This document shows positions 34,314-43,706 of a stretch of DNA of 64,000 nucleotides, in pieces. The position numbers and the translations under genes are program-made. The notes beneath the pieces were generated by a model. The model saw nothing but the letters and a program-made list of their open reading frames with translations, searched no databases and was not told the DNA's origin. This DNA is from Spirosoma fluviale (GTDB lineage: Bacteria; Bacteroidota; Bacteroidia; Cytophagales; Spirosomataceae), in contig NZ_OCNH01000004.1 in NCBI RefSeq assembly GCF_900230225.1, positions 1 through 64,000 on the forward strand. Direction: 5' to 3'. Positions within the stretch are counted from its first letter, which is position 1. Each line of letters begins with the position of its first letter.

Positions 34314-36269
34314 ATGCCATCTCCATCAAGTAATACCACGAAAAAGGACACAACGCCAATACCGTTTACTCCACTAGGTCAAATAGCTCTTTCCATATCG
34401 GGTGGCGGGTTTCGGGCGGCTGCCTTCGGACTGGGCTGTCTGTCGTATCTTAACCGATGTAAGTTAACTACGGCTGATGGAAGCAGCATTAGCCTTCTGA
34501 AACGGGTTTGTTTTATCGCTTCTGCTTCTGGCGGTAGTTTTGTAAATCTGCTCTATGCTAAATACCTCTACGAAGGGGAATCAATTGAAGGGGAGGCATT
34601 TCAAAAAACATACATACGATTACGCGATTTTATGCATGGCGAAACACTATTGAATCGTGCCATGTGTATACTTGAAACCGATGATCATTGGCATCAAACT
34701 AGTCATCATAAGCAACGAAACTTAATTAATGCGTTCAGTTTAGCTTATGACGAATTATTCGAAAAGGCAAATTTTGGCTTATTCTGCGACGCTGAACATC
34801 AGAATGTACTAAAACAGATATGTGTAAACTCCACAGAATTTCAGAATGGCCTGTCATTTCGGTTTCAAAACATTGATGGGGCAGGTCGTACGGGTTTAAT
34901 TGGAAACTTTGGGCTTTCCCTACGTTCTGACTGTCTGTCTACAATTCGCAAATTGAAATTAGCCGATATTATGGCTGCTAGTTCTTGTTTCCCGGCAGGT
35001 ATGGAGCCCATCATGTTTCCTCGTGATTTCTTGCATCAAATGCTGACTGAGGGTGAGCTGCGAGGAGCTATACGTAGTCGAGAGGCCATTACAGAAGCTA
35101 CCGAACTGGTGATGATTAAAAAGGGAAAGCTCAAAAATCAATCAATTTCTGATACGGACCTAAACGCCGAGGCCGAAGAAATAAATAGTATGAATTCAGA
35201 GAATTTACCTGGATCCATGCTACCTACTGACTTTTCGTTTGGGTTAATGGATGGCGGCATAAATGATAATCAGGCTATTAGCTCATTGATGTTAGCAGAA
35301 AAGCGCTATCGCGGGAAAAATAAACAGCCAGGTTTTGATACGTTTATAGTCTGTGATGTCAACAGTCGATATATATCCGCTTACAAATTGCCAGACGAGC
35401 CCTATAACGGTTTAAATCGTTTTTCAATACGGGCTTTGTCCACAGGGTTAGCCTTGTTACTGGCAGGATTTTCATTGATTATCTATTGGTTTATACCCTC
35501 AGACGTGTGGCGGTTTGGGCTAATAGGGGCGTGTACTTCGCTATTATTACTGGAGGTAACGGTTATACTGTGGGCCTGGATTAAATTTAATACAGCTGGA
35601 GGAGGCACATGGGGCGAGGTATGGCATCGTTACAAAGGATACTTTTTTACAATTCCCTTAGGCACGGTTAAGCAAATGCTGTCAGCTCGAATTAGCTCAG
35701 TGGTACTACTGGCCGGAGATATTATGATGAAGCAAATTCGACGTCTTATATTCGACAGTTTTTATGAAAACGATAAATGGAAAAACCGTCGCGTTGCCTC
35801 TTTCCTCAATGCACTAACTCGTAAGACTCTTCCTTTAACTAATCTTCGTAGCGAACATGAGACGGGGCATAAGGGGCCTACTCCTTCGGTAAAGATGCAG
35901 GATTGTGCTGATGCTGCAAGCCAAATGGATACGACACTTTGGTTTAACGGGACTGATTTTAAAGATAACATTCGGGATCAACTCATTGCAACCGGGCAGT
36001 TCACTATGTGTTACAACCTACTGCGTTACCTCGATCAGATAGAGAATCTTAACGAAATCCCACAAGATTATAAAAAACATCTTGGTACACTTAAAGAGCA
36101 ATTAAAAAGCGATTGGGAAACGTTTCAGGAAAACCCGGTACAGTTTGTACCGCCTGTGTGTCACAATTCCCTTGACCGTATTCACACAAGTACAGGGTCA
36201 ACTTTTGCGCAACCAACATCTGGCAAGGCTCCTATTTCTCAAAATCAGGACACTATCAGCAAACCTTGA
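34314..36269 (+). CDS. Patatin-like phospholipase with two membrane segments
   Basis: 651 residues. Oxyanion loop GGGFRA (30-35), nucleophile region SASGGS with Ser72 as the likely catalytic Ser (similar to GLSGGS of cytosolic PLA2 rather than GxSxG), and the Asp of the dyad at 313 in MDGGIND. Two adjacent hydrophobic segments (about 373-393 and 399-423) split the catalytic domain from a C-terminal cytoplasmic part. It probably hydrolyses membrane lipids. The gene is clearly more AT-rich than its neighbours and lies beside tRNA-Arg, which suggests transfer. Patatins act as effectors in some anti-phage systems, but no cyclase or sensor gene is next to this one. Confidence 0.85.
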   Translation: MPSPSSNTTKKDTTPIPFTPLGQIALSISGGGFRAAAFGLGCLSYLNRCKLTTADGSSISLLKRVCFIASASGGSFVNLLYAKYLYEGESIEGEAFQKTYIRLRDFMHGETLLNRAMCILETDDHWHQTSHHKQRNLINAFSLAYDELFEKANFGLFCDAEHQNVLKQICVNSTEFQNGLSFRFQNIDGAGRTGLIGNFGLSLRSDCLSTIRKLKLADIMAASSCFPAGMEPIMFPRDFLHQMLTEGELRGAIRSREAITEATELVMIKKGKLKNQSISDTDLNAEAEEINSMNSENLPGSMLPTDFSFGLMDGGINDNQAISSLMLAEKRYRGKNKQPGFDTFIVCDVNSRYISAYKLPDEPYNGLNRFSIRALSTGLALLLAGFSLIIYWFIPSDVWRFGLIGACTSLLLLEVTVILWAWIKFNTAGGGTWGEVWHRYKGYFFTIPLGTVKQMLSARISSVVLLAGDIMMKQIRRLIFDSFYENDKWKNRRVASFLNALTRKTLPLTNLRSEHETGHKGPTPSVKMQDCADAASQMDTTLWFNGTDFKDNIRDQLIATGQFTMCYNLLRYLDQIENLNEIPQDYKKHLGTLKEQLKSDWETFQENPVQFVPPVCHNSLDRIHTSTGSTFAQPTSGKAPISQNQDTISKP

Positions 36270-36292
36270 GAAAGGTTTAGCTGTAAAACAAA

Positions 36293-36325
36293 CAAGCCTC
36301 CAGTAATTAACTTACTGGAGGCTTG
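36293..36325. terminator. Hairpin between patatin gene and tRNA-Arg
   Basis: CAAGCCTCCAGTAA (36293-36306) and its exact inverse (36312-36325) with a 5-base loop. On the minus strand it is followed by TTTGTTTTAC, which fits the end of the tRNA transcript; on the plus strand it follows the patatin stop. Confidence 0.75.
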
Positions 36326-36338
36326 CCACTAAAATTAG

Positions 36339-36410
36339 TAGTCCCGACGGGAATCGAACCCGTATCAAGCGTTTAGGAAACGCTTATTCTATCCGTTGAA
36401 CTACGGAACC
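36339..36410 (-). tRNA. tRNA-Arg (anticodon CCU)
   Basis: The minus strand reads GGTTCCGTAGTTCAACGGAT... with a seven-base acceptor stem (two G-U pairs), D loop, anticodon stem AGCGT/ACGCT around the loop TTCCTAA (anticodon CCU), and T arm with GGTTCGATTCC. Discriminator base A at 36339. CCA is not encoded. It reads AGG codons. Confidence 0.95.
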
Positions 36411-36417
36411 AAAATGA

Positions 36418-36450
36418 AAACCTATAAGGTTTCAAAAACCTTATAGGTTT
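36418..36450. terminator. Hairpin between hflX and tRNA-Arg
   Basis: AAACCTATAAGGTT (36418-36431) and AACCTTATAGGTTT (36437-36450) with a 5-base loop; 14 bp perfect. It lies 29 bases after the hflX stop on the minus strand and just before the tRNA. Confidence 0.7.
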
Positions 36451-36478
36451 GTCAGGGCGCAAAATTGCCAAAAAACCA

Positions 36479-37759
36479 TCAACCCGCCAAACCGTCGCCG
36501 TACTCCTCGGCCGATTCTGTTAAGGGTACGTTGACCCAGTTGGGGTAAATGAAGAAATGTTTCTCTTTCACCAGCGAATAAAGCAGTTCCCGTAGCTCAC
36601 CAACGTTCTCGCCAGTCTCGGCGGAGATGAACGCTACGTAATCCGCTTTTTGAGCCAGATACGTTTTCTTGAGGTACTCCAGAGCAGTTTTTCGCTGCAC
36701 GGCCATGGGGATCAGCACCTCTTCTCCACCCTCGAACACCTCATCCTCTTCCGGCAATTCAGCTTTTTCCGTCCAGGAAGCTTTGGGTGAGAACCGGTCC
36801 ATTTTATTGAAGACCAGCACCATAGGTTTGTCAGCCGCTTTGATGTCGGCCAGCGTTGAATTGACGACTTCGATCTGCTCCTCAAAATTCGGGTGCGAAA
36901 CATCCACAACGTGTACCAGAATATCCGCTTCGCGCACCTCATCGAGCGTCGATTTGAACGACTCGATAAGCATCGTAGGCAGTTTGCGAATAAACCCGAC
37001 CGTATCGGTCAGCAGAAACGGAATGTTGCCAAGGGTCACTTTGCGCACCGTCGAATCGACCGTAGCGAAAAGCTTGTTTTCGGCAAATACATCCGCTTTC
37101 GCCAGCGTACGCATCAGCGTCGATTTTCCGACGTTGGTATACCCCACCAGCGCTACCCGTGCCAGACGGTCACGTTCCTTTCGGCGGGTCACGCTCTGCT
37201 TGTCGATCTTGGCGAGTTTTTCCTTCAAAAAGGCAATCCGGTCTTTCACAATCCGGCGGTCCGTTTCAAGCTCTTTCTCCCCCGGTCCACGCATACCAAC
37301 GCCCCCTTTCTGGCTGGTCAGGTGACTCCACATCCGAGTCAGGCGAGGATACATGTACTGGTACTGCGCCAGTTCGACCTGTACCCGCGACTGGGCCGTT
37401 TGCGCCCGCATCGAGAAGATGTTCAGGATGAGCAGGCTCCGGTCAAGGACTTTAACATCCTTGAAGCTATCTTCCAGATTCCGCACCTGTGAGGGCGACA
37501 GGTCATCGTCGAAAATGACGCAATCGACCGGGTTGTCGAGAATGAACGTCTGTATTTCTTCCAGCTTACCTTTACCAACGAACGTCCGGTTGTCGGGATG
37601 TTCGAGTTTTTGGGTAAACGTTTGAATCGTATTAACGCCCGATGTTTCGGCCAGGAAAGCCAATTCGTCGAGGTATTCTTTTGTCTGTTCAGCCGTCTGC
37701 TTTTGCGTGATCACCGCTACCAGAATAGCGGTTTCGGCTGGTTTATGTGTGTCGACCAT
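36479..37759 (-). CDS. hflX: GTPase HflX
   Basis: 426 residues. The N-terminal HflX domain has the GKGKLEEI and FDDDLSPSQVRNLE motifs; the glycine-rich linker GGVGMRGPGEKELETDRR starts at 152. The GTPase has G1 GYTNVGKS (206-213), G3 DTVGFI and G4 NKMD. It is a ribosome-associated GTPase that splits stalled 70S ribosomes under stress. The gene stands alone, with the tRNA-Arg gene downstream on the same strand. The start at 37759 (MVDTHKPAETA) fits the family in Bacteroidota. Confidence 0.95.
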   Translation of the reverse strand: MVDTHKPAETAILVAVITQKQTAEQTKEYLDELAFLAETSGVNTIQTFTQKLEHPDNRTFVGKGKLEEIQTFILDNPVDCVIFDDDLSPSQVRNLEDSFKDVKVLDRSLLILNIFSMRAQTAQSRVQVELAQYQYMYPRLTRMWSHLTSQKGGVGMRGPGEKELETDRRIVKDRIAFLKEKLAKIDKQSVTRRKERDRLARVALVGYTNVGKSTLMRTLAKADVFAENKLFATVDSTVRKVTLGNIPFLLTDTVGFIRKLPTMLIESFKSTLDEVREADILVHVVDVSHPNFEEQIEVVNSTLADIKAADKPMVLVFNKMDRFSPKASWTEKAELPEEDEVFEGGEEVLIPMAVQRKTALEYLKKTYLAQKADYVAFISAETGENVGELRELLYSLVKEKHFFIYPNWVNVPLTESAEEYGDGLAG

Positions 37760-37919
37760 GTAGTTTCGTAAGGGTTATTGAGGGTTATCGCAGGTAACTG
37801 ATAAACTGAATTTTGCGTAAAAAAACGATACCCCTGTAAGTTATAACGGGCCTGATTCGGTAAAAGTTTCGGCACGGAAAGGCCCGCTTATTCGGCCGAA
37901 ACTTGGCTTCAAGGTGGGT

Positions 37920-37956
37920 CAACAAACGCCATATCTTTAAGATATAGCGTTTGTTG
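37920..37956 (-). terminator. Hairpin downstream of the MATE exporter gene
   Basis: CAACAAACGC (37920-37929) and GCGTTTGTTG (37947-37956), with an inner ATATCTT/AAGATAT palindrome and one mismatch between the stems. It starts 15 bases after the stop at 37971. No strong T-run. Confidence 0.55.
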
Positions 37957-37970
37957 AGGCCCTATCAGAC

Positions 37971-39356
37971 TTACACCTGCACGGTTTTCCAGCGTCCCCG
38001 ACGGAAAACCCAGATAGCCACACCGGCCAGCAACGTTTCACTGATGGCCACCGACCAGAACACGCCCGGAGGCCCCCAGTTCAGGGTATGCGCCAGTAGG
38101 TACGCCAGCGGGATTTCAACAACCCAAAAACACACTATGTTAATGATTGTTGGGGTACGGGTGTCGCCAGCCCCGTTCAACGACTGGCTAAGCACCATCC
38201 CGTAGGCCATGAACAGATAGCCAAGGCAAAACACCCGAAGGCATTCGACGGCTATTTCTACCACACGGACGTTATTGTCGAACAAGCCGACAATGGGCGC
38301 AGCACCCAGAAAAAACCCTGCGCCAACGGCCGCCAGAAAGAGCATGTTGCAGAAAGCGGCCCGCCAGGCGGAAGTTTCGGCACGTTCGGGCTGACCCGCC
38401 CCCAGGTTCTGCCCCACCAGCGTAGCGGCAGCGTTAGCCAGCCCCCAGGAGGGTAGAATCGTAAACACAATGATGCGGATCGCAATGGTATAGCCCGCCA
38501 CCACATCGCTGCCGAAGGTCGACAGGATACGCGTCAGGAATATCCAGCTGGCCGATCCGACCAGGAACTGGCTGGTCCCCCCAACAGCGATACTTAACAG
38601 GTTTCGGATGATACCCGCGTCGGGTGTAATGTCGGCCCGCAACACCTGGATAACCCCTTTTACCCGCGTCAGGGCGTAGAGTTGATACAACACGCCAATG
38701 GATCGACCAATGGTCGTTGCCACCGCCGACCCCATTACACCCAATGCAGGAACGGGACCCAGTCCGAAAATAAAGACCGGACAAAGGACGATATTGACGC
38801 CATTGGCTAACCACAGCGACCGCATGGCAACGGAGGCATCGCCCGAACCGCGCAAACAGCCGCTCAGGGTATACAGCAGCACAATGGCCGGAGCACTGGC
38901 AAAGATCATGCGCGTAAACCCGACCCCGTTGGCAATGAGCCGGGCATCGCCACCCATCAGCCGCAGGATGTCTTCGGCACACACAAAGCCGATTCCGCCA
39001 ATCAAAATCCCCATCGTCAGGGATACCAGAATTACCTGCCCCACGGCCGTACCGGCTCCCCGCTGGTTATTCTCTCCAACCCGGCGAGACACGAGTGCGG
39101 TTGCGGCTGTACTTAAACCAATGGCTATGGAATAAACGATGGTCAGCACCGACTCCGTAAGGCCCACCGTAGCGATAGCTTCCGTCCCGATTTTGGCTAC
39201 GAAGAAGACATCGACAACCGCAAACAGCGATTCCATTACCATTTCCAGAATCATGGGAACGGAGAGCATGAAGATAGCCCGATTGATGCTGCCGGTTGTA
39301 AAATTGGTTTCTGTACCGCGCAATGCGGCCAGGAATAACCGAATGAATTTGGTCAT
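37971..39356 (-). CDS. MATE family multidrug/metabolite exporter
   Basis: 461 residues with about twelve hydrophobic segments in two homologous halves. The N-terminal half has the pattern LSVPMILEMVMESLFAVVDVFFVAKIGTEAIATVGL, usual for NorM/DinF-type transporters, and the second half has the related FLVGSASWIFLTRILSTFGSD. It is an inner-membrane protein that exports cationic or other small compounds with Na+ or H+. Substrate unknown. Length is typical. Confidence 0.9.
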   Translation of the reverse strand: MTKFIRLFLAALRGTETNFTTGSINRAIFMLSVPMILEMVMESLFAVVDVFFVAKIGTEAIATVGLTESVLTIVYSIAIGLSTAATALVSRRVGENNQRGAGTAVGQVILVSLTMGILIGGIGFVCAEDILRLMGGDARLIANGVGFTRMIFASAPAIVLLYTLSGCLRGSGDASVAMRSLWLANGVNIVLCPVFIFGLGPVPALGVMGSAVATTIGRSIGVLYQLYALTRVKGVIQVLRADITPDAGIIRNLLSIAVGGTSQFLVGSASWIFLTRILSTFGSDVVAGYTIAIRIIVFTILPSWGLANAAATLVGQNLGAGQPERAETSAWRAAFCNMLFLAAVGAGFFLGAAPIVGLFDNNVRVVEIAVECLRVFCLGYLFMAYGMVLSQSLNGAGDTRTPTIINIVCFWVVEIPLAYLLAHTLNWGPPGVFWSVAISETLLAGVAIWVFRRGRWKTVQV

Positions 39357-39647
39357 TGAAACAAAGGGAAGTGCAACAGCCCAGCGGCTATTGACAGCGT
39401 ATGAATGAGGTAAAAATGAGAATGGCTACCAAACGCACCAATTGCGTCATAGGCGACGTATGGGCTGGTGGCAGAGACCAGAGAAGAAGTAAAAACCGCG
39501 TAGGTTTTTAAGCGAGGAAAATCATCGGCTTTATCGAACCGCCAGCAGCGGCTACTGTTAAGGATGCAAACTTACGGTTTTCTTCTCCAGAAAACCAAAA
39601 GCAGTTTAGTTAACGGTAAGTTGGGAACACTGCCAACTGAAACGGTA
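39357..39647. other. Intergenic region upstream of the MATE gene
   Basis: About 290 bases with no gene; with the adjoining repeat it makes a gap of 363 bases. It should carry the MATE promoter. A short near-repeat AACCGCGTAGGTTTTT is visible near 39494. Nothing else is recognised. Confidence 0.4.
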
Positions 39648-39740
39648 CCACCCCCAACCCCCTCCTAAAACAGGAGGGGGCTAAAACAAGTATACCCTTT
39701 GGAGGAGCCCCCTCCTGTTTTAGGAGGGGGTTGGGGGTGG
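39648..39740. repeat. 35-bp nested inverted repeat reaching into a coding region
   Basis: 39648-39682 and 39706-39740 are exact inverse copies around a 23-base loop. Each arm holds its own palindrome, CCCCCTCCT-AAAAC-AGGAGGGGG. The right arm supplies the stop codon and the last codons of the gene at 39720-40268, so the gene tail reads Pro-Pro-Pro-Thr-Pro-Ser. Confidence 0.85.
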
Positions 39741-40268
39741 CACCTTTTCGTACACGACCTGCACAAAGCCCGTTTCGAACGATTCTGACTTTATGAGTTT
39801 GAACGGTGTTTCTACGGCGTCCGGGCCGAAAAGCGGAATACCAGCGCCTAAACTGACCGGTGCCAGCGTGATAATGAACTGGTCGATCAACCCGGCGTTG
39901 AGCAGAACGGTGTTTAATTGCCCGCCACCCACTAACCAGATGTCCTTTCCGGGTTGATTTTTCAGGTGCGCTGTAAATGTGGCCGGGTCTTCCTCAACAT
40001 ACCGGATGAAGGCTGTATCGGCCTGCCCGCGCTGACGGCTGAACACATAGTTTGTTTTGTCAGGATACGGAAAGTCACCTCCGAAACCCAGTATGGTTTG
40101 ATAGGTCGCATTGCCCATCAGAGTTGTATCGATAGTGGCCAGGAAATCAGCATAACCATAATCAAGCTGATCTGGATTGGGAACCGACTCAAGCCAGTCA
40201 ACGCGGCCATCAGCACGCGCAATGTAGCCGTCGAGAGAGGTAGCGATGTATAAAATGAGCTTTCGCAT
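39720..40268 (-). CDS. Dihydrofolate reductase-like (RibD C-terminal) family reductase
   Basis: 182 residues. Starts MRKLILYIATSLDGYIA, the usual opening of the family, followed by MGNATY, and DIWLVGGGQLN for the nucleotide-binding loop, then PVSLGAGIPLFG. Such proteins are NADPH-dependent reductases of unknown substrate, related to DHFR and the RibD reductase domain. The last six or seven residues come from an intergenic palindrome (see 39648-39740), so the natural C-terminus was probably changed when that repeat entered. Confidence 0.85.
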   Translation of the reverse strand: MRKLILYIATSLDGYIARADGRVDWLESVPNPDQLDYGYADFLATIDTTLMGNATYQTILGFGGDFPYPDKTNYVFSRQRGQADTAFIRYVEEDPATFTAHLKNQPGKDIWLVGGGQLNTVLLNAGLIDQFIITLAPVSLGAGIPLFGPDAVETPFKLIKSESFETGFVQVVYEKVPPPTPS

Positions 40269-40303
40269 GGCAAACTAAACCGAACATTTCTAGTTAGACA
40301 AAA

Positions 40304-41080
40304 ATGGACTCCGCTACACGCACGATCAATGATATAGCTAATTTATTAAAAAAAGAGCTGTCTGTTCATCACTATCCGGCAGAAGAGCAGGGGGGCGTTT
40401 ATCATCCGTCGGCGCAGCCGGTTCAACGGATTGGGTTAGCCCTGGAGCCGTTTCCGGGTCTGGCAAAATGGGTGACGGATATGGACCTCGACGCCCTGTG
40501 GCTGCACCGCCCCTGGCAACTCGACCTGACGCATTTACCGGCCGATGTGGGTGTTTTATCCCATCACCTTCCCTTCGACGAAACCCTGACCGTAGGGTAT
40601 AACACCCACTTGGCCAGCCAGTTGGGAGCGCTCAACCCGCCGGAGCCATTAGGGTATAAATCAGATACCGCCACTAAAGAACCCTTACCCAAACGCCCAA
40701 TCGGGATGCTCGTTGATGTGCCCGAACAGGAGTTTGACTATTGGCTGACTGTCGTTAAAGATCATTTTGGGGGGTACGACCGGGCCGAAGCGGGGCATGG
40801 TTCTACGGGCTGGCATGCCGATAGCTCCCGAATTGCGGTAGTAGGTGCCATGACAGATGCCCTCGTTCGGGAAGCCGCCGACCGGGGTGCCCATCTGTAT
40901 TTGACGGGAGCTTACCGAAAACCGGGTCAGCAGGCCGTCGACGAAACCGGCATTGCGGTGATTGCCGTGGGGCACCGCCGGTGTGAAGAATGGGGGCTGG
41001 ATGCCTTGGCAACTCTACTGCGTGACCAATGTTCGGTCGACTGCGTAGTACATCATCAGCCCCTGGTTATCAGAGGATAA
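40304..41080 (+). CDS. NIF3-like dinuclear metal centre protein
   Basis: 258 residues. Visible pieces fit the NIF3/DUF34 family: a His in LWLHRPW, the VLSHHLPFDE segment with metal-type His and Asp, YNTHLA, and near the end VAVG-type HRRCEEWGLDAL. NIF3 proteins form hexameric toroids with two metal ions per subunit; their role is still debated. It diverges from the DHFR-like gene with 35 bases between starts. The sequence is more divergent than usual, so other assignments are possible. Confidence 0.65.
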   Translation: MDSATRTINDIANLLKKELSVHHYPAEEQGGVYHPSAQPVQRIGLALEPFPGLAKWVTDMDLDALWLHRPWQLDLTHLPADVGVLSHHLPFDETLTVGYNTHLASQLGALNPPEPLGYKSDTATKEPLPKRPIGMLVDVPEQEFDYWLTVVKDHFGGYDRAEAGHGSTGWHADSSRIAVVGAMTDALVREAADRGAHLYLTGAYRKPGQQAVDETGIAVIAVGHRRCEEWGLDALATLLRDQCSVDCVVHHQPLVIRG

Positions 41081-41089
41081 CAGACCTAT

Positions 41090-41926
41090 TTACAACATAT
41101 CACGTGGATCATCGGCAATGCGCGTATTATCGTAGAACGTATCCATCAGGGCCATATCTTCGTCCGAAATGGCAAAATCCAGCACATTGAAATTCTCCTG
41201 AATTCGCTCCCGTTTAACCGACTTAGGAATGGTAACCACACCATGCTGCAGCGACCACCGGATCAGGAGCTGGTAAGTAGACTTCCCGTATTTTTCGGCT
41301 AGTGTAACCAGTTTGGGATCATCTGCTTTTTGGCCCCGAACCAGGGGTGCGTAGCCTTCGGGCTGAATAGTTTTCTGGCGGCAGTAGTCTATCACCTCGG
41401 GTAGATAGCAATACGGGCTAAACTCCATTTGGTTGATAGCCGGGGTAATGTGCGCCTGGGTAAGTAACTCGTCAATATGATTTGGGTAGTGGTTCGACAC
41501 GCCAATGGCTCTGGCCCGCCCTTCCGAATAAATTTTTTCGAGCGCCCGCCAGGTTTCGTGACGATGCTCTTTTACGGGCCAGTGAATCAGGTAGAGGTCA
41601 ACGACGTCGATGCCCAACCGGTCGAGGCTTCGGTTAAAGGCCCTCAGGGTACGGTTATAACCCTGGTCTTCGTTCCAGACTTTGGTGGTAATGAAAATGT
41701 CGCTTCGGGGAATACCGCTGGATCGTATGGCATCCGCCACTTCACGTTCGTTACCATAGGCAGCCGCCGTATCAATTAAACGGCACCCTACTTCGAGCGC
41801 GCACTCAATGGCCGACTGCACTTCATCATTCTGTTTGGGCGCATAGACACCGAGTCCCAACAAAGGCATTTCAACCCCATTATTAAGTGTGGTATATGGT
41901 ATACTCATCCGGTAGGTTGTTTTCAT
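41090..41926 (-). CDS. Aldo/keto reductase
   Basis: 278 residues from the ATG at 41926; MSIPYTTL at 41908 is another possible start, and the frame upstream to 42037 is unlikely. NNGVEMPLLGLGVY is the family opening; the catalytic set includes the Asp in LIDTAAAYGNE (Asp and Tyr), Lys in TTKVWNEDQG and His in LYLIHWP. The C-terminus has IPKSVKRERIQENFNVLDF for NADPH binding. It reduces aldehydes or ketones in the cytoplasm. Close to 2,5-diketo-gluconate reductase type enzymes in pattern. Confidence 0.92.
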   Translation of the reverse strand: MKTTYRMSIPYTTLNNGVEMPLLGLGVYAPKQNDEVQSAIECALEVGCRLIDTAAAYGNEREVADAIRSSGIPRSDIFITTKVWNEDQGYNRTLRAFNRSLDRLGIDVVDLYLIHWPVKEHRHETWRALEKIYSEGRARAIGVSNHYPNHIDELLTQAHITPAINQMEFSPYCYLPEVIDYCRQKTIQPEGYAPLVRGQKADDPKLVTLAEKYGKSTYQLLIRWSLQHGVVTIPKSVKRERIQENFNVLDFAISDEDMALMDTFYDNTRIADDPRDML

Positions 41927-42059
41927 ATATCTAAGTATATAATAATGAAAAATACGAGTAAGATGTTTCAGAAAACCGACAATAAGATAAGCAAACTTGA
42001 TTGGACATTCCATCGTATGTTTGCTCAGCAGTCTCATACTCCCATCCCTTTAGGCGCTT

Positions 42060-43559
42060 ATGCAATTATTGTACCTGATTGCCAGCCTTGTTTTTATTAG
42101 TCAATCTTTGGCATGGTCACAAACCGCTTCGTCGTCCGGATCCATGCAGTATTCGGCTGAAGTTGGTGGGTTGACTGCGTCGGATGCCCAAAATCCGTTC
42201 TGGTTACGTGCCAATCAGTACGCCATTACGCCCCTGCATGGTTCCTTTGCCACGGTTCGGCTAGGGCTTGCCCGTGCGTATAAACCCAGACCCGATTCCA
42301 GTTCAGGAAAAAAGTCGCGGTTTGATTGGGGATTTGGCCTCTGTGCCGTTGCCAATGCAGGTCCCCGCGCTGCTTCCGGCCAACCGGTAATCCTTCTGCC
42401 CGGTGCCTACGTGAAGGTTCGTTACGGCGTTTTTGAACTGTATGGCGGTAATCGTCGGGAGGTAGCTGGACTGGGCGATACGCTCCTGACATCGGGCTTT
42501 GTGGCCTGGTCGGGCAATGCCATGCCGTTCCCCAAAATTCAGCTGCATACGCCTGATTTTGTGCCAATTGGCTTTACCAAAAAACTCCTGTCGTTTCGGG
42601 TTGGCTACGCGCACGGCTGGCTCATCGACGCCTACATAAAGGATAGCTATCTCCACCAGAAATACCTGTACGGGCGTATCGGCAAGCCAGACTGGCGTAT
42701 CCGGGTGTATGCCGGGCTGAACCATCAGGTGCAATGGGGTGGCCACGCCGACTACCTGATTGGTACACCTTTGGCGGTGAACGGAAGCCTCTCCACTTCC
42801 TTTCAGGACTACCTGTCGCTCGTAACGGGCCGGTATCCGGATGCACTGGAAAATGACCGTTTCACAAGTTTCGACGGCACAAACCGGCTGGGCAACCACG
42901 TTGGCAGCTATGACATTGCCGTAGAATGGAGCGGGACTGAACATAACTGGCTTCTCTATCATCAGCATATGTACGACGATGCGTCGGGGCTGGCGTTGCA
43001 GAATGTGCCCGATGGCCTGATCGGTCTACGGTACCTGAATCGGTCGAAAACCAGCTCCCGATTTCGATTTCAGCGCATTTTGCTTGAATGGCTGAGTACC
43101 ACCAATCAAAGCGGGCCAACCTTCGATCCGGCTGCGCGCTATCAGGGCGCGGATAACTACTTCAACCACAGCCAGTACACCCAGGGCTGGTCGTATCGGG
43201 GGCGTACCCTGGGGACCCCGTTTATCATGCCACGGCCCGAGCTGGCACCAGAGATCGGAAACACCTACGGCGGAAACGGCTACTATCCCAACAACCGGGT
43301 TGTAGCCTGGTATGCAGGTGCCACGGGTGCGTTCCGACGAGGCCCTACCCTGACGACCCGCCTGTCGTACAGCCGGAATTTCGGTTCTTACAAACAGCCT
43401 TACCCACAGGTGTTTCACCAGTTTTCCGGCTTACTGACAGCCCAGTGGCCAATTAATTACTGGGCTGGCACAGTGCTTACAACCTCGATGGCGGTAGATC
43501 GGGGCGACCTGTTGCCAGCTAGCATTGGCGGTTTTCTGAGTGTAAAAAAGGTGTGGTAA
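42060..43559 (+). CDS. Wzi-like capsule assembly outer-membrane protein
   Basis: 499 residues with a signal peptide (1-20, SLAWSQ). The rest shows alternating short amphipathic strands with many aromatic residues, as in an outer-membrane beta-barrel, and features of the capsule assembly Wzi family (QNPFWLRANQYA, VRYGVFELYGGNRRE, SLSTSFQDYLSLVTGR). It may tie capsule or exopolysaccharide to the surface. No other capsule genes are next to it. Confidence 0.75.
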   Translation: MQLLYLIASLVFISQSLAWSQTASSSGSMQYSAEVGGLTASDAQNPFWLRANQYAITPLHGSFATVRLGLARAYKPRPDSSSGKKSRFDWGFGLCAVANAGPRAASGQPVILLPGAYVKVRYGVFELYGGNRREVAGLGDTLLTSGFVAWSGNAMPFPKIQLHTPDFVPIGFTKKLLSFRVGYAHGWLIDAYIKDSYLHQKYLYGRIGKPDWRIRVYAGLNHQVQWGGHADYLIGTPLAVNGSLSTSFQDYLSLVTGRYPDALENDRFTSFDGTNRLGNHVGSYDIAVEWSGTEHNWLLYHQHMYDDASGLALQNVPDGLIGLRYLNRSKTSSRFRFQRILLEWLSTTNQSGPTFDPAARYQGADNYFNHSQYTQGWSYRGRTLGTPFIMPRPELAPEIGNTYGGNGYYPNNRVVAWYAGATGAFRRGPTLTTRLSYSRNFGSYKQPYPQVFHQFSGLLTAQWPINYWAGTVLTTSMAVDRGDLLPASIGGFLSVKKVW

Positions 43560-43706
43560 ACGCGGTCCGGCTATCCATTGGTTATCGGTCCTGATGAGTT
43601 TTTTAATCAAATTTTAATCTTCGCCAATCCGTTTGGCGCGTAGTCACGTATAGTCAAATGCAGCGACGAACGGCTGTGTTCTGCTTACTTTTCAACGCGA
43701 AAAACT

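Noticed and set aside
34314..36269. Patatin as part of a CBASS anti-phage operon
   Set aside because: No cGAS/DncV-like nucleotidyltransferase or E1/E2/JAB genes are on either side; the catalytic site is of the cPLA2-like kind.
36270..36478. tRNA-linked attachment site (att) for an integrated element
   Set aside because: I looked for a second copy of the tRNA 3' end around the patatin gene and did not find one, and there is no integrase gene.
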